DNA of 57,794 nt from a virus. The position numbers were made by a program, and so were the translations under genes. Location of the stretch: positions 1-57,794 of the IMG/VR virus record IMGVR_UViG_3300050821_010701. One strand, 5' to 3'. This document shows, in pieces, positions 48,572 to 55,951 of the stretch. Position 1 is the stretch's first letter. Every line of letters begins with the position of its first letter. The notes under the pieces were generated by a model, which was given only the letters and a program-made list of their open reading frames with translations, made no database searches and had not been told where the DNA came from.

Positions 48572-48845
48572 TTTTGCTCCCGTTTGAATGCGCCACCTGC
48601 ATAGGAAGCCCAGGAAGTCCACTTTGAACATCGACTAAACTTGGCCTGGGTCGTTCTGATCGCATCCTTAACGCTTCACCCTTCTGCCTTTCCACTTTGA
48701 ACCTTGCAATCTTGCTCTCTTGATGCTTGCGCACTTGAGGGTTGTCTGTGCCATCGATCCCAAGTCGAAGGCCCGTGTTTGTGACGGGCATGCTATAGGG
48801 TTGACGCTCTCTGTGGTGTTTATCTCCATGCATTGGCAGTTCCAT
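48558..48845 (-). CDS. unknown protein, 95 aa
   Basis: Starts MELPMHGDKHHRERQPYSMP and continues with charged segments (HQESKIARFKVERQKGEALR). The start is uncertain: there is no good ribosome-binding site at 48845 or at the alternatives 48833, 48791 or TTG 48872. A GTC-type box lies 31 bp before ATG 48845. Its end overlaps the next start by 14 bp. Confidence 0.4.
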   Translation of the reverse strand: MELPMHGDKHHRERQPYSMPVTNTGLRLGIDGTDNPQVRKHQESKIARFKVERQKGEALRMRSERPRPSLVDVQSGLPGLPMQVAHSNGSKNENH

Positions 48846-48870
48846 TTGCACCGGGCTGGAGTCGATCGTC

Positions 48871-48891
48871 AACCCTGTTCAATTTTAGACA
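48871..48891. repeat. 21-bp direct repeat, left copy, with GTC-type box
   Basis: AACCCTGTTCAATTTTAGAC and one more A; 18 of 21 bases match the copy at 49881-49901. The box 48877-48890 is the variant GTCTAAAATTGAAC on the minus strand. The two copies flank the outer membrane protein gene and its terminator. Confidence 0.5.
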
Positions 48892-48922
48892 GCAGAAAGG
48901 GCGGGACCTTGCGATCCCGCCC
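48890..48922 (-). terminator. Rho-independent terminator after the outer membrane protein gene
   Basis: GGGCGGGA (48899-48906) and TCCCGCCC (48915-48922), a perfect 8-bp stem with an 8-nt loop; leftward it is followed by TTTCTGCTGTCT. It lies 18 bp after the stop at 48941. Confidence 0.8.
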
Positions 48923-48940
48923 CAGGTTGGTCTTGGGAGG

Positions 48941-49774
48941 TTAGTGCGCGCCGAAGTGGTAGTTCACACCGAGCCGAGCGATATTCTCGCGAACACGCAG
49001 ATCGGTCTGATAGGACGCTCCCGGCGAAACCTGCGGCGGCGAGCCGCAGAAAGGCAAATTGGTACAAGCCTGCGTGTACCCGGCCTTACCCAAGTCGACG
49101 AAGAGGTATTCCGCCTTGATCGACCATTGGGGAGCAATCATCCATTCGCCACCGCCGCCGACGGTCCATCCAACCCTGGTGTCGTCCAATGTACCAGCGT
49201 AAGTATCCCTTGTAGTAGTGAAAGAAACCGAACTCACCGACTTGACCTGACCGAACGCCAGACCGCCAGTTGCGTAAAGTAGCAAGCTCGGAGTGACGGT
49301 TAAGCCTGTGCGACCGCGCACCGTTCCGAACCACTGCAGCTTGTCGGTCTCCGAGTGGATGAAGTTCCCGGTGAGCGGGGCTGCGAGCGGGCGGTTGACG
49401 AAGTTGCTGTCATTGATGCCGAGAAAGTTGATATCAGCTTCAACACCGGCGACGAAATTGCTGATCTGCCAGTTGTAGCCTGCCTGGCCACCGCCGGTGA
49501 AGCCGGTGCCACTAAGGCGGACCGAATCAGAACGGAGATGGTTGAGGACGGTGCCCCCGCCGCAAGTGACGCTGGTGAGGAAGCAACCGGTCGGGGAGAC
49601 GTCATCGCGGGTATCATTCCAGGCCCCGCCCACGTTGAGACCGAGGTAGAACCCAGACCAGTCGTAGATGGGACGGACGGCTGGCATCGGCGCCGCCTTG
49701 AGCGGCATGTCGGCCGCAGCAGCCGGGACGATGGACAGCACGGCAAAACAGGCCGCGAGCAGATGCCTTTTCAT
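48941..49774 (-). CDS. Omp25/RopB-like outer membrane beta-barrel protein
   Basis: 277 residues. A signal peptide (MKRHLLAACFAVLSIVPAAA, cleavage after AAA) leads to DMPLKAAPMPAVRPIYDWSG and FYLGLNVGGAWNDT, the classical opening of small eight-strand barrels of alphaproteobacteria ('YDW-GFY-G-N-G'). Alternating strands and a final NIARLGVNYHF strand with a terminal aromatic complete the barrel. It is a host-type gene that stands alone with a terminator, between 21-bp direct repeats. Phage-borne barrels (as lambda lom) can alter the host surface or block superinfection. The gene may have been acquired from a bacterium. Confidence 0.8.
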   Translation of the reverse strand: MKRHLLAACFAVLSIVPAAAADMPLKAAPMPAVRPIYDWSGFYLGLNVGGAWNDTRDDVSPTGCFLTSVTCGGGTVLNHLRSDSVRLSGTGFTGGGQAGYNWQISNFVAGVEADINFLGINDSNFVNRPLAAPLTGNFIHSETDKLQWFGTVRGRTGLTVTPSLLLYATGGLAFGQVKSVSSVSFTTTRDTYAGTLDDTRVGWTVGGGGEWMIAPQWSIKAEYLFVDLGKAGYTQACTNLPFCGSPPQVSPGASYQTDLRVRENIARLGVNYHFGAH

Positions 49775-49878
49775 GATCTAAAAACTCCAGTTGGGGAAGT
49801 CGAATGAGTCGGAGGATAGACCAGAACCGGGACCGGGGGCGTCACCCGGAAGCCACACCTCGACGAAAATAATGGCGG

Positions 49879-50088
49879 TTAACCCTGTCTAATTTTGGAC
49901 ACCCATGTGGTCCCGCAAATCGGACATCGCATTTCCTGCGCGAACCGGCCCCAGGTGAGCCAGCGGCGCGGGAGAAGTACCAGATCGGGGTGCACGATCA
50001 TGGTGCCCGGCTCGGTCAGCCCACGCTGCCAGGGCGTCATCTCGGTGCAGTAGAAGGCACCATCTGGCAGGGCCATGTCATCTTCCAT
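49879..50088 (-). CDS. small zinc-ribbon protein, 69 aa
   Basis: Begins MEDDMALPDGAFYCTEMTPW and ends with RCPICGTTWVSKIRQG, a C-terminal CxxC plus a Cys earlier. GGAGG five bases before ATG supports it. It overlaps the HNH stop (TAATG). A GTC-type box lies in its last codons. Similar to the zinc-ribbon protein at 51197. Confidence 0.6.
   Translation of the reverse strand: MEDDMALPDGAFYCTEMTPWQRGLTEPGTMIVHPDLVLLPRRWLTWGRFAQEMRCPICGTTWVSKIRQG
49881..49901. repeat. 21-bp direct repeat, right copy, with GTC-type box
   Basis: AACCCTGTCTAATTTTGGAC and one more A. Its box (49887-49900, GTCCAAAATTAGAC on the minus strand) lies 112 bp before the outer membrane protein start and within the 3' end of the zinc-ribbon gene. 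Confidence 0.5.
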
Positions 50089-50459
50089 TACGTCCTCCCG
50101 AAGACCAACTCCGGCGGCACCACCACCGGCACCGGTGGCGGCGATCCCTGGCGCCTTTGGTGCCGCGCATGATTCCATGCCTTGGTCCGGCGCCTGCGCT
50201 CCCGCTTCGTCATCAGCCACCAGCCGGGGAAGAGCGCCATGTACTCGACCCACTCCTCCGGCATCATGTCCGACTTGATCGCGTTGCACTCCTGGCAACA
50301 AACCTGCGTCTTCTTCCCGCCCTTCGATCGCGGCACGACATGATCCCAGGTCGGCTGTAGCTTCTTGCTGTATTGCTCCATCACGCGGCGACAGTGCGGG
50401 CATTGCTTGCCCCGGAACATATTCCTATGCATGGACGCACCACACCGCCGATCAGTCAT
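50088..50459 (-). CDS. HNH endonuclease
   Basis: 123 residues. CPHCRRVM near residue 20 and CCQECNAIKSD near 53 flank the catalytic WDHVVPRSKGGKKTQV, so the fold is a zinc-containing HNH (DHVVP, then C-xxC-N). GGAGG 5 bases before the ATG is strong. It lies in the accessory block, so it may be a free-standing homing or restriction nuclease, or it may assist packaging as HNH proteins do in some phages. A hairpin with a 7-bp stem lies just upstream. Confidence 0.8.
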   Translation of the reverse strand: MTDRRCGASMHRNMFRGKQCPHCRRVMEQYSKKLQPTWDHVVPRSKGGKKTQVCCQECNAIKSDMMPEEWVEYMALFPGWWLMTKRERRRRTKAWNHARHQRRQGSPPPVPVVVPPELVFGRT

Positions 50460-50469
50460 CTGACCCTCC

Positions 50470-50490
50470 GGGAGAGAGGCTTGCTCTCCC
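50470..50490 (-). promoter_or_regulatory. hairpin in front of the HNH gene
   Basis: GGGAGAG (50470-50476) and CTCTCCC (50484-50490) with a 7-nt loop, immediately upstream of the Shine-Dalgarno. There is no T-run on either strand. It could shield the ribosome-binding site or end the previous transcript. Confidence 0.4.
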
Positions 50491-50501
50491 CCGGCCCTCG
50501 G

Positions 50502-50633
50502 TCAGAAGAACACAACGAACAGAAACCCAAGGATTAACGCAAACATCCCAATACATAAACTCACCGCAACAAAACAATCAAATGCCGCCGACGCAACCGA
50601 ATGGACGACGTCTCGTCCGAGCAATCGAATCAC
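50502..50633 (-). CDS. small membrane protein, 43 aa
   Basis: Begins VIRLLGRDVVHSVASAAFDC (with GTG start) and ends with a hydrophobic segment (GMFALILGFLFVVFF). A GTG (50633) with AAGGGA upstream is preferred; TTG 50624 with GGAGG is an alternative, and a longer frame from 50708 would run into the promoter. It has its own promoter at 50657. Confidence 0.5.
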   Translation of the reverse strand: MIRLLGRDVVHSVASAAFDCFVAVSLCIGMFALILGFLFVVFF

Positions 50634-50656
50634 CTCCAGTCCCTTGAGAGACTGGT

Positions 50657-50702
50657 TGTATCCGATGCAGATGCGCGTGATGTCAAGAGTCTCGTTTTGG
50701 AC
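50657..50702 (-). promoter_or_regulatory. promoter with GTC-type box upstream of -35
   Basis: On the minus strand, GTCCAAAACGAGAC (50702-50689), then two bases, then TTGACA (50686-50681), then 18 bp, then GATACA (50662-50657). A perfect -35 with a good -10; the box ends 2 bp upstream. This is a position in which an activator could contact polymerase. Confidence 0.65.
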
Positions 50703-50708
50703 AGTCAC

Positions 50709-51200
50709 TCAGCGCCCGGTTTGTGTCCCAAACTCCATCAGCTCGCGTGACCATCGCAACGGCGAGATCGCGGCCATGGTCTCCGGCCAGCGATCGATGA
50801 AGGTCGGCGGAGGCGGCACGGCTTCTGGCGGGCTGGTCCGCTCGCTTCCCACCCCGGCTTGGCCAGCGCTCTGGAGGTCATCGGGCTCTCGCCTGCCTCT
50901 GCTCTGCGCTGTTACCTCACGGGCCTTAGCCTCGTCCGACCGCCCACCAGAACTCCTTGGTCCGTTACCATCCCAGCAATGCGCGCCATCGTCGCGTGGG
51001 TGCCACCACAGATGCCGGTCTGGATGGACGCGGCGGGCCTGCGCCTGGGTCATGCAGGGGGAGGCCGCAGCGGCGGACAGCATCGCAATGGTGAAGCAGA
51101 CCGCGCCGCCGATGATGTAGAGCAGCAGGAGCACGAAGACGACCTTCTGCCATAGAGACTTCGGCGGTTCGAGCGGGCTGTTGTAGTCCCAATGTCTCAC
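50709..51200 (-). CDS. membrane protein with Cys/Trp-rich outer part, 163 aa
   Basis: GTG start overlapping the stop before (GTGA). Residues 18-40 (KVVFVLLLLYIIGGAVCFTI) are a membrane segment or signal. The following CMTQAQARRVHPDRHLWWHP and HCWDGNG segment is like small proteins of Bradyrhizobium-type genomes. The C-terminal 80 residues are Ser/Glu/Pro-rich. No enzymatic motif. Part of a seven-gene accessory run. Confidence 0.55.
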   Translation of the reverse strand: MRHWDYNSPLEPPKSLWQKVVFVLLLLYIIGGAVCFTIAMLSAAAASPCMTQAQARRVHPDRHLWWHPRDDGAHCWDGNGPRSSGGRSDEAKAREVTAQSRGRREPDDLQSAGQAGVGSERTSPPEAVPPPPTFIDRWPETMAAISPLRWSRELMEFGTQTGR

Positions 51201-51385
51201 TGCGGCAGCTCCTTGTCCCACTCATAGCCGCAGTTCGGACAGCGCATCGTCACGATATCACCACTCGGCCAACCATCACGCTGGTCACCAACCTCATGCG
51301 CGTCTGGATGCAGAAACATCACACCTGACGTTTGCGGTGTCCAAGGGTTTTCTTTCGTGCAGATAACGATAAGCGGTTCACTCAC
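51197..51385 (-). CDS. zinc-ribbon protein, 62 aa
   Basis: Ends TMRCPNCGYEWDKELPQ, a C-terminal CxxC ribbon; the first part is IVICTKENPWTPQTSGVMFL. Two cysteine positions make a zinc site likely if an earlier His/Cys completes it. Overlaps both neighbours by 4 bp. Confidence 0.55.
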   Translation of the reverse strand: MSEPLIVICTKENPWTPQTSGVMFLHPDAHEVGDQRDGWPSGDIVTMRCPNCGYEWDKELPQ

Positions 51386-51597
51386 GTTGTAGGCTCTCCC
51401 GCCGTTCGGCGCAGCCGTTCAAGCTCGACCTTCATCTCACGGAGGTCGGTATAGGCCTCGCACAGAAGCCGGTAACGGCAGGTGCCTTGATGGCGAAGCA
51501 TGAGCGGCGTGTCGGTGCCACAACTACACGATCCGGCGATCCCGATGCTCAAGCGGATGAGGAGATCGTTGGCGCGCAGGATTTGATCTGTTGTCAT
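51382..51597 (-). CDS. small Cys-containing protein, 71 aa
   Basis: Begins MTTDQILRANDLLIRLSIGI, followed by SCSCGTDTPLMLRHQGTCRY and a C-terminal helix (DLREMKVELERLRRT). ATGA overlap decides 51597. Four cysteines may bind metal. Unknown. Confidence 0.55.
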   Translation of the reverse strand: MTTDQILRANDLLIRLSIGIAGSCSCGTDTPLMLRHQGTCRYRLLCEAYTDLREMKVELERLRRTAGEPTT

Positions 51598-51857
51598 GCG
51601 ACCCTCGCAAGGTGGAGACACCGCTGGCGCACCTCTTCATATTTCGGACCGCCATTGTACGGGTGCCAGAGCAGCGCCAGCTTGATCGCCCGCTCGACAT
51701 CGGCGGCGCTAATCTCATCGTTGTTGGAGGCCATGGCCTGCAATGCCTCGACGACGCGTTTGATTTCGAGCCGTTCCTTCCCCGAGAGCGGACGATCCTG
51801 CGCGCAGCGGGAGAGCCAGTTGATCGCGAGCGCCATGGCCAGATCTGTGTCTTTCAT
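51594..51857 (-). CDS. helical protein, 87 aa
   Basis: Begins MKDTDLAMALAINWLSRCAQ and is all-helical (ERLEIKRVVEALQAMASNN). An alternative start lies 18 bp upstream at 51875. It begins 2 bp after the upstream stop. Unknown accessory. Confidence 0.5.
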   Translation of the reverse strand: MKDTDLAMALAINWLSRCAQDRPLSGKERLEIKRVVEALQAMASNNDEISAADVERAIKLALLWHPYNGGPKYEEVRQRCLHLARVA

Positions 51858-51859
51858 GC

Positions 51860-52054
51860 TCACACCATCTTCCATGTCTCGAATTCGCCGGGGACAAAAC
51901 GATCGCGCACGTAGATGCCGACCGGTCCGTCATTCCAGCTTACCTTTACCTCGTCGCGGTCGAGATACCGTTTTGCGGGAAAGATTTGCGTCACCTCGCC
52001 AACCCGCCGTGGCGCGCAACAAACAACGCGATCACCCATTCCGATTTCCTTCAT
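51860..52054 (-). CDS. small SH3-like protein, 64 aa
   Basis: Begins MKEIGMGDRVVCCAPRRVGE, then VTQIFPAKRYLDRDEVKVSW and YVRDRFVPGEFETWK. The 'GDRV----G-V--I----D-V-V-W' spacing resembles small KOW/SH3-like barrels. ATGA overlap decides the start. Nucleic-acid or protein binding is possible. Confidence 0.5.
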   Translation of the reverse strand: MKEIGMGDRVVCCAPRRVGEVTQIFPAKRYLDRDEVKVSWNDGPVGIYVRDRFVPGEFETWKMV

Positions 52055-52398
52055 GGATGCCTCCTCATTTGATCCTCCACCAGCGATGGACAGGGGAATC
52101 GAGCGTCCCGCCATCCCCTGTCGTAGAGATTCATCCAAACAGAGTAATCGATTGTCTTTGGCTTTAACCAGAATATATCGCGGCTCCCGTTCCACCTCGT
52201 GACGATGATCGGTTCGAGCATAGGATAGCGATCGATCAACCCATAGTCCGTCGGCCCAGGACGCGGGAGTCCGCCCGTTAGCTTTTTGGCCAGGTCGCAG
52301 AGACACTCCTTGGTCACCTGAACATTGCCATGCCGGTCGGCCATCTCGGCAAACTGATGCAGCGTTTTGGCAACCTCTTCAGGATAGAAATTCAGCAT
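52051..52398 (-). CDS. unknown protein, 115 aa
   Basis: Begins MLNFYPEEVAKTLHQFAEMA, has a helix-rich first half and a Trp/Arg-rich second (VTRWNGSRDIFWLKPK then MNLYDRGWRDARFPCP). The start is ATG 52398 or the adjacent GTG 52401. Unknown. Confidence 0.5.
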   Translation of the reverse strand: MLNFYPEEVAKTLHQFAEMADRHGNVQVTKECLCDLAKKLTGGLPRPGPTDYGLIDRYPMLEPIIVTRWNGSRDIFWLKPKTIDYSVWMNLYDRGWRDARFPCPSLVEDQMRRHP

Positions 52399-52682
52399 CA
52401 CTGACCTTCGGCTCGTTGAGGGCGCGACAATGAGGTGCGAAGCTCTCTTGCGCTAAAACGATGAAAGGCGGCTACCCTATGGGCACCTGCGATAGTTCCA
52501 GAATTGTCCCCGCAATGAAGTGAGTTCGTTTCCAATTCCGCGCGATGCTCATGCCACTTCGCACATTCCTCAACGATCGCATCGTATAGCGCGTAAAGCT
52601 TTGTGTTGGTGCCCCCATTGCCGAGAAACCATTCCGGCAAATCATGCTCGCGCCAAAGCGTCTCGATCGGATGTCGGCTCAC
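52398..52682 (-). CDS. unknown protein, 94 aa
   Basis: GTG start overlapping the stop before. The N-terminus MSRHPIETLWREHDLPEWFL and the following KLYALYDAIVEECAKWHEHR are helical; the C-terminal part is Arg/Ser-rich. Unknown. Confidence 0.5.
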   Translation of the reverse strand: MSRHPIETLWREHDLPEWFLGNGGTNTKLYALYDAIVEECAKWHEHRAELETNSLHCGDNSGTIAGAHRVAAFHRFSARELRTSLSRPQRAEGQ

Positions 52683-52873
52683 TTGTCACCTCGTTGTTGG
52701 AGAGGCACCGTGGGTGGTTCGTGCGGGCAAATCTGGTCGCGTGGCGGCTTGTGCCTGCCATAGCAATGCATACACAGCGTTGCGTAAGGACTCCCCTTCC
52801 CAAATTTGAGTGCGTTTTCCCATTCTATGTTCTGCTGTTCCAAAATGGATTCGATTTGGGTCGGCGTTCTCAT
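52679..52873 (-). CDS. small zinc-binding-like protein, 64 aa
   Basis: A short helical N-terminus (RTPTQIESILEQQNIEWENA) leads to ATLCMHCYGRHKPPRDQICP and HEPP; CxxC...C.H spacing suggests one zinc site. ATGA overlap decides the start. Unknown. Confidence 0.5.
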   Translation of the reverse strand: MRTPTQIESILEQQNIEWENALKFGKGSPYATLCMHCYGRHKPPRDQICPHEPPTVPLQQRGDK

Positions 52874-53238
52874 GTTTCACCCGATTGATTAGAGGAAACC
52901 GGTGTGTCCGAAGGGGAGGGTGCCAAACCTCCAATCTGGTCTGTTGCGCCAGTGCTCACGCTGCGTGTCGGACTAAAGTCTCCAGGCTCTTTCCACGCCG
53001 CCTTCGGATTCGTCAGTGAATAACAGGCTCGTCGCGTTTGATGGTTGGTATCCATTCGCTTAGATACTTTTGCGTCTCGCACAAGGCGATTTAATGTACC
53101 TCTGACCTTCTCAAGGTCTGCTGGGAATTGCAGACCCAGCGATGTGCAAATATCGCCAATCCACATTTCGCCACGCGAACCGAGCATTTCGAGAATTTTA
53201 TTTTCTCGCGCCGCAAGCTCTTGGTGAGACATCAACAT
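52870..53238 (-). CDS. winged-helix-like protein, 122 aa
   Basis: The part MSHQELAARENKILEMLGSR to VRGTLNRLVRDAKVSKRMD has the layout helix, helix-turn-helix (GDICTSLGLQFPADLEKVRG) and wing, so DNA binding is likely. The C-terminal 40 residues are Ser/Thr/Gly-rich. Its start overlaps the stop at 53238 (TAATG). It could regulate the accessory operon. Confidence 0.55.
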   Translation of the reverse strand: MLMSHQELAARENKILEMLGSRGEMWIGDICTSLGLQFPADLEKVRGTLNRLVRDAKVSKRMDTNHQTRRACYSLTNPKAAWKEPGDFSPTRSVSTGATDQIGGLAPSPSDTPVSSNQSGET

Positions 53239-53840
53239 TATCTTTCGCCTCGGTGAGTCGATGACACCGGGGTCGCCGCTATTCGCATGTCGGGAGGCGA
53301 TGAAAAGCCAACACCAATCCGTTGGTCACCCAGAAAAAGCATCGCGCGCCGGTGCCATTCGTTCGATATTTCGGCGTCGGTGTAATCCGATAAGTTACGC
53401 ATGGGTGTTTGGGCAACACCCGCGTCTTTCGCCCGCATAAGATCGATTACAGCTTTTGCAAAAATCATCATCCCCGGCTTTGGAAGCTCGATATCGATTC
53501 CGTCCTTCCAGACGGTTCTGAGCATTAACAAGCACTCATGCTCGGTGAAGGTCTTGAGGATAAGGTCTTTGACCTCTTCCTCTTTGATGGTCGGCAGATC
53601 GTCCCGTGAGGTCATGGGCACGGGTAATTGTTTTGCCGAAAGTGAAGCTTCGACGGCATCGCAGGCCGAGCAAAGGTCCTCATCCCGGCCAGCAACACCG
53701 CCTGATGTCCGCGCCATATCGACAAGCTTAGCGGCGGTCTTTTTTAATTCCGTAAGTTGCAAATGCGCGTCGGCATAGGCATTCATCCAGATTGCTACCG
53801 GATCGCGGACGCTAGTGTCAGGAGAACAGGGTGCCGTCAT
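53238..53840 (-). CDS. unknown helical protein, 200 aa
   Basis: Begins MTAPCSPDTSVRDPVAIWMN. A helix with repeats (YADAHLQLTELKKTAAKLVD) is followed by ARTSGGVAGRDEDLCSACDA and a long helical second half. GGAGAAG upstream of ATG 53840 supports the start. It lies 26 bp after a GTC-type box. First gene of the accessory operon (53840 to 50709). Confidence 0.55.
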   Translation of the reverse strand: MTAPCSPDTSVRDPVAIWMNAYADAHLQLTELKKTAAKLVDMARTSGGVAGRDEDLCSACDAVEASLSAKQLPVPMTSRDDLPTIKEEEVKDLILKTFTEHECLLMLRTVWKDGIDIELPKPGMMIFAKAVIDLMRAKDAGVAQTPMRNLSDYTDAEISNEWHRRAMLFLGDQRIGVGFSSPPDMRIAATPVSSTHRGER

Positions 53841-53862
53841 CACATCTTCTCCGCCGCCAGGA

Positions 53863-54930
53863 TCATGTCTCGTTTTGGACTCTTCCCGAAGACGCAGCTT
53901 CCCCCAAACGCGCGACGCGGTCAATCACGTTCGCCACCGCCTGACCAGACCATGGCGCCCCGGTCGCCGACCGGACCTTCATCCGGTTCAGCTCCCGCGC
54001 CACGGCGCGGACCGAGACCTTCGCACCAGGTGCGACCGTGCGAGCGACAATATCCTCGATCGCACCGATCACGCCCCTCGCAAACTCATCCGCCGCCGCG
54101 CGTTTCCCCGCCGCCGCACGCGCCCGCATCCCATCCATGTCCGGATTGCCAAGCACGGTCCCCCGCGCCTTCGCCGCCGCCAACGCCGCCTTGGTCCGCT
54201 GCGAAATGAGCGCCGCCTCCTTCTGCGCCACCGCCGCATAAATGTGGAGCATGAACGGGTCCACATCCGGACCCAGCTCCGTCACCACAAACGGAACACG
54301 CTGCGCCATGAGGCCGGAAATGAAATGAACATCGCGCGAAAGCCGGTCGAGCTTCGCAACCGCCACCTTGCAACCAACCCGCCGCGCAAGAGCGAGCGCC
54401 GCAACAAGCTGCGGCCTCTGCTCCAACGCGTCCGCACCCTTCCCCGTCTCCACCTCCACAAACTCGTGGATGAGGTTCAACCGGTGCTGATCCGCAAACC
54501 GCAGCAGTGCCGCACTCTGCGCCTCCAACCCAAGCCCGCTCCGCCCCTGCCGCTGCGTCGATACCCGGATGTACCCAACAACAGAACGGGTCCCCTCAGG
54601 AACACGGACTACCTCCTCCGCACGCGGATGGGACCCAACAGAAACCGGGTCCCCAGAAATATGGGTCCCATCGGAAGATGGAGGTACACCCCGCCCAGAA
54701 CCCGCCGTCACCGACAGGTCACGCTCACCGGTATTGCGAGACGCACCAAGCAGGCAGGGTGCAGATTTCCCTATACCGGAACAGGTCCCATTTGAAGAAG
54801 GGGGGGATAACGAAAATGAGGACCCGGCCCCATTAGCGGCCCCCGCCCCGCCGGACGGCTCCCCTGCGGGAGCGGCGGGGCGATCGGACCGGGCGGCGCG
54901 ACCGGGGCGGGCGGCAAGCGTGTGCGACAT
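53863..54930 (-). CDS. serine recombinase with a long disordered N-terminal extension
   Basis: 355 residues. The catalytic domain starts near residue 115 with [20 protein letters not shown] (catalytic Ser in RVS) and holds [20 protein letters not shown] (the 'LDRLSR' pair) plus [21 protein letters not shown]-terminal helix-turn-helix-like part ([20 protein letters not shown] then [12 protein letters not shown]) binds DNA. This is a small serine recombinase, usable for integration, inversion or resolution. Residues 1-110 are Gly/Ser/Pro-rich and low-complexity, which is unusual. AAGGGA lies 8 bases before the ATG. A GTC-type box overlaps its last codons. Confidence 0.75.
   Translation of the reverse strand: MSHTLAARPGRAARSDRPAAPAGEPSGGAGAANGAGSSFSLSPPSSNGTCSGIGKSAPCLLGASRNTGERDLSVTAGSGRGVPPSSDGTHISGDPVSVGSHPRAEEVVRVPEGTRSVVGYIRVSTQRQGRSGLGLEAQSAALLRFADQHRLNLIHEFVEVETGKGADALEQRPQLVAALALARRVGCKVAVAKLDRLSRDVHFISGLMAQRVPFVVTELGPDVDPFMLHIYAAVAQKEAALISQRTKAALAAAKARGTVLGNPDMDGMRARAAAGKRAAADEFARGVIGAIEDIVARTVAPGAKVSVRAVARELNRMKVRSATGAPWSGQAVANVIDRVARLGEAASSGRVQNET
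53867..53880 (-). promoter_or_regulatory. GTC-type box at the recombinase/accessory boundary
   Basis: GTCCAAAACGAGAC on the minus strand, followed by ATG, as at 7727. It overlaps the recombinase's last codons (Val-Gln-Asn-Glu-Thr) and lies 26 bp before ATG 53840. Confidence 0.5.
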
Positions 54931-54993
54931 GGCGAATCCCTTCGTTCGGTGACGTCAATCACCATATCGAGGGTTAAGATCGTTTGCAATGCC

Positions 54994-55503
54994 TCAATTG
55001 CGTGTGTTCGGCGCGTCGTGCGTCGGTTCGATCGCCGAGGCTTGCTCCTCCTCTTCCGGCTCGTCCCGCGCCAATGCCGCTGTAAGGGCCGCTGCTGCGC
55101 CTTCTCCAAGCTCGGACCGTATCACCGTCAGCACCTCGTCGACGGTCGTCAGGGCCGCGAAGTCTCCAGGCGCGCCGCTTTCCTTCCGATCAACGATCAA
55201 GCCGTGCAACTTACCCTTGGCCAGCGCGGCTTGCGTGATCGCGGGCGCGTTCTTCGTTTCCTTCGCGAGGGCGATCGCGTCGTTAAACTCGTCGGTCAAA
55301 GACTCAACGGTTACGCGTGTTTTCATGGCGATTGACCTGTTAAGCTCGGAGATGCGGCGTTTGGTTCGTACATTGTCGTACAGCCGATACGGCGCGTTGC
55401 GGCTCGGCTTGTAGCCAGCCATGGGATAGGCCCGATATGGTGGAATGCCGCGCTTCACAAGCTGGCAGAAGCGTTCCTGACGCGGGTTTGGCAGCGGTGG
55501 CAT
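54994..55503 (-). CDS. terminase small subunit
   Basis: 169 residues. The N-terminal MPPLPNPRQERFCQLVKRGI, PPYRAYPMAGYKPSRNAPYR and NVRTKRRISELN match the DNA-binding part of terminase small subunits (terminase_2 type: 'L---Q--F---V--G-----A---AGY-P--A---A----N--V--R---L'). A helical middle (FNDAIALAKETKNAPAITQA) and an acidic C-terminal tail (EPEEEEQASAIEP) follow. It recognises packaging sites and presents DNA to the large subunit, which is encoded 15.7 kb away. ATG at 55503 has no good ribosome-binding site, and an earlier in-frame TTG exists at 55539. Confidence 0.75.
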   Translation of the reverse strand: MPPLPNPRQERFCQLVKRGIPPYRAYPMAGYKPSRNAPYRLYDNVRTKRRISELNRSIAMKTRVTVESLTDEFNDAIALAKETKNAPAITQAALAKGKLHGLIVDRKESGAPGDFAALTTVDEVLTVIRSELGEGAAAALTAALARDEPEEEEQASAIEPTHDAPNTRN

Positions 55504-55554
55504 GGCGTGAAGATAGCGCGTCCTACGGCCTACTCGCAAGGCGTGATGGGCGTA

Positions 55555-55761
55555 TCACGGGATACGGCGGATCGGGTGCGACGAGGCCGCGTCGACGGCG
55601 GCTTGGCGCAACGAGGCTTTGTCGGTTGCGGGCGTGAGGCCTTTGCGTTTCAGGCGATGCAGGCGGGCGAGCTTGCGGCCTTGGGCCGGGTTCATTCGGA
55701 AGGGCAGCCAAGCCTTGCTTGCCGTGGAGAAAGTGTTTCCGGAGCCGCGCAATTTATCCAT
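55555..55761 (-). CDS. basic small protein, 68 aa
   Basis: Begins MDKLRGSGNTFSTASKAWLP, has a basic helix RKLARLHRLKRKGLTPATDK and ends DAASSHPIRRIP. It may bind DNA. It ends 52 bp upstream of the terminase small-subunit start. The start rests on ATG only. Confidence 0.45.
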   Translation of the reverse strand: MDKLRGSGNTFSTASKAWLPFRMNPAQGRKLARLHRLKRKGLTPATDKASLRQAAVDAASSHPIRRIP

Positions 55762-55855
55762 GATAGGCCTGTTACGGTATGGCTTGTTTTGGCGCTTGCC
55801 GCTTCGCGCACGATTCCAGCAAAACGCGCGTGTTTCAATTGCGTTTCTGCATCGT

Positions 55856-55871
55856 GTGAGCGAATTCTCAC
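55856..55871. promoter_or_regulatory. perfect GTGAG-N6-CTCAC dyad, right operon
   Basis: GTGAG, CGAATT, CTCAC, extended to TGTGAG/CTCACA on both sides, so it is the most complete copy. It lies 81 bp upstream of the -35 at 55952. Confidence 0.65.
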
Positions 55872-55951
55872 ATCTTTGGAATATCATTCCCCGTTTCGCC
55901 AATCTTTGGGAAATGTTTCCACGGCAAAGACTCGAGTCCATCGTTTTACGA

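Noticed and set aside
48794-48806. GGGTTGACG copy in opposite orientation as another GTC-type box
   Set aside because: It shares only the flank AGGGTTGACG, not the box GTCCAAAA itself.
10497-55871. GTGAG dyads as CRP/FNR-type sites
   Set aside because: CRP sites are TGTGA-N6-TCACA. Here the same letters are 8 bp apart, so the geometry is different.
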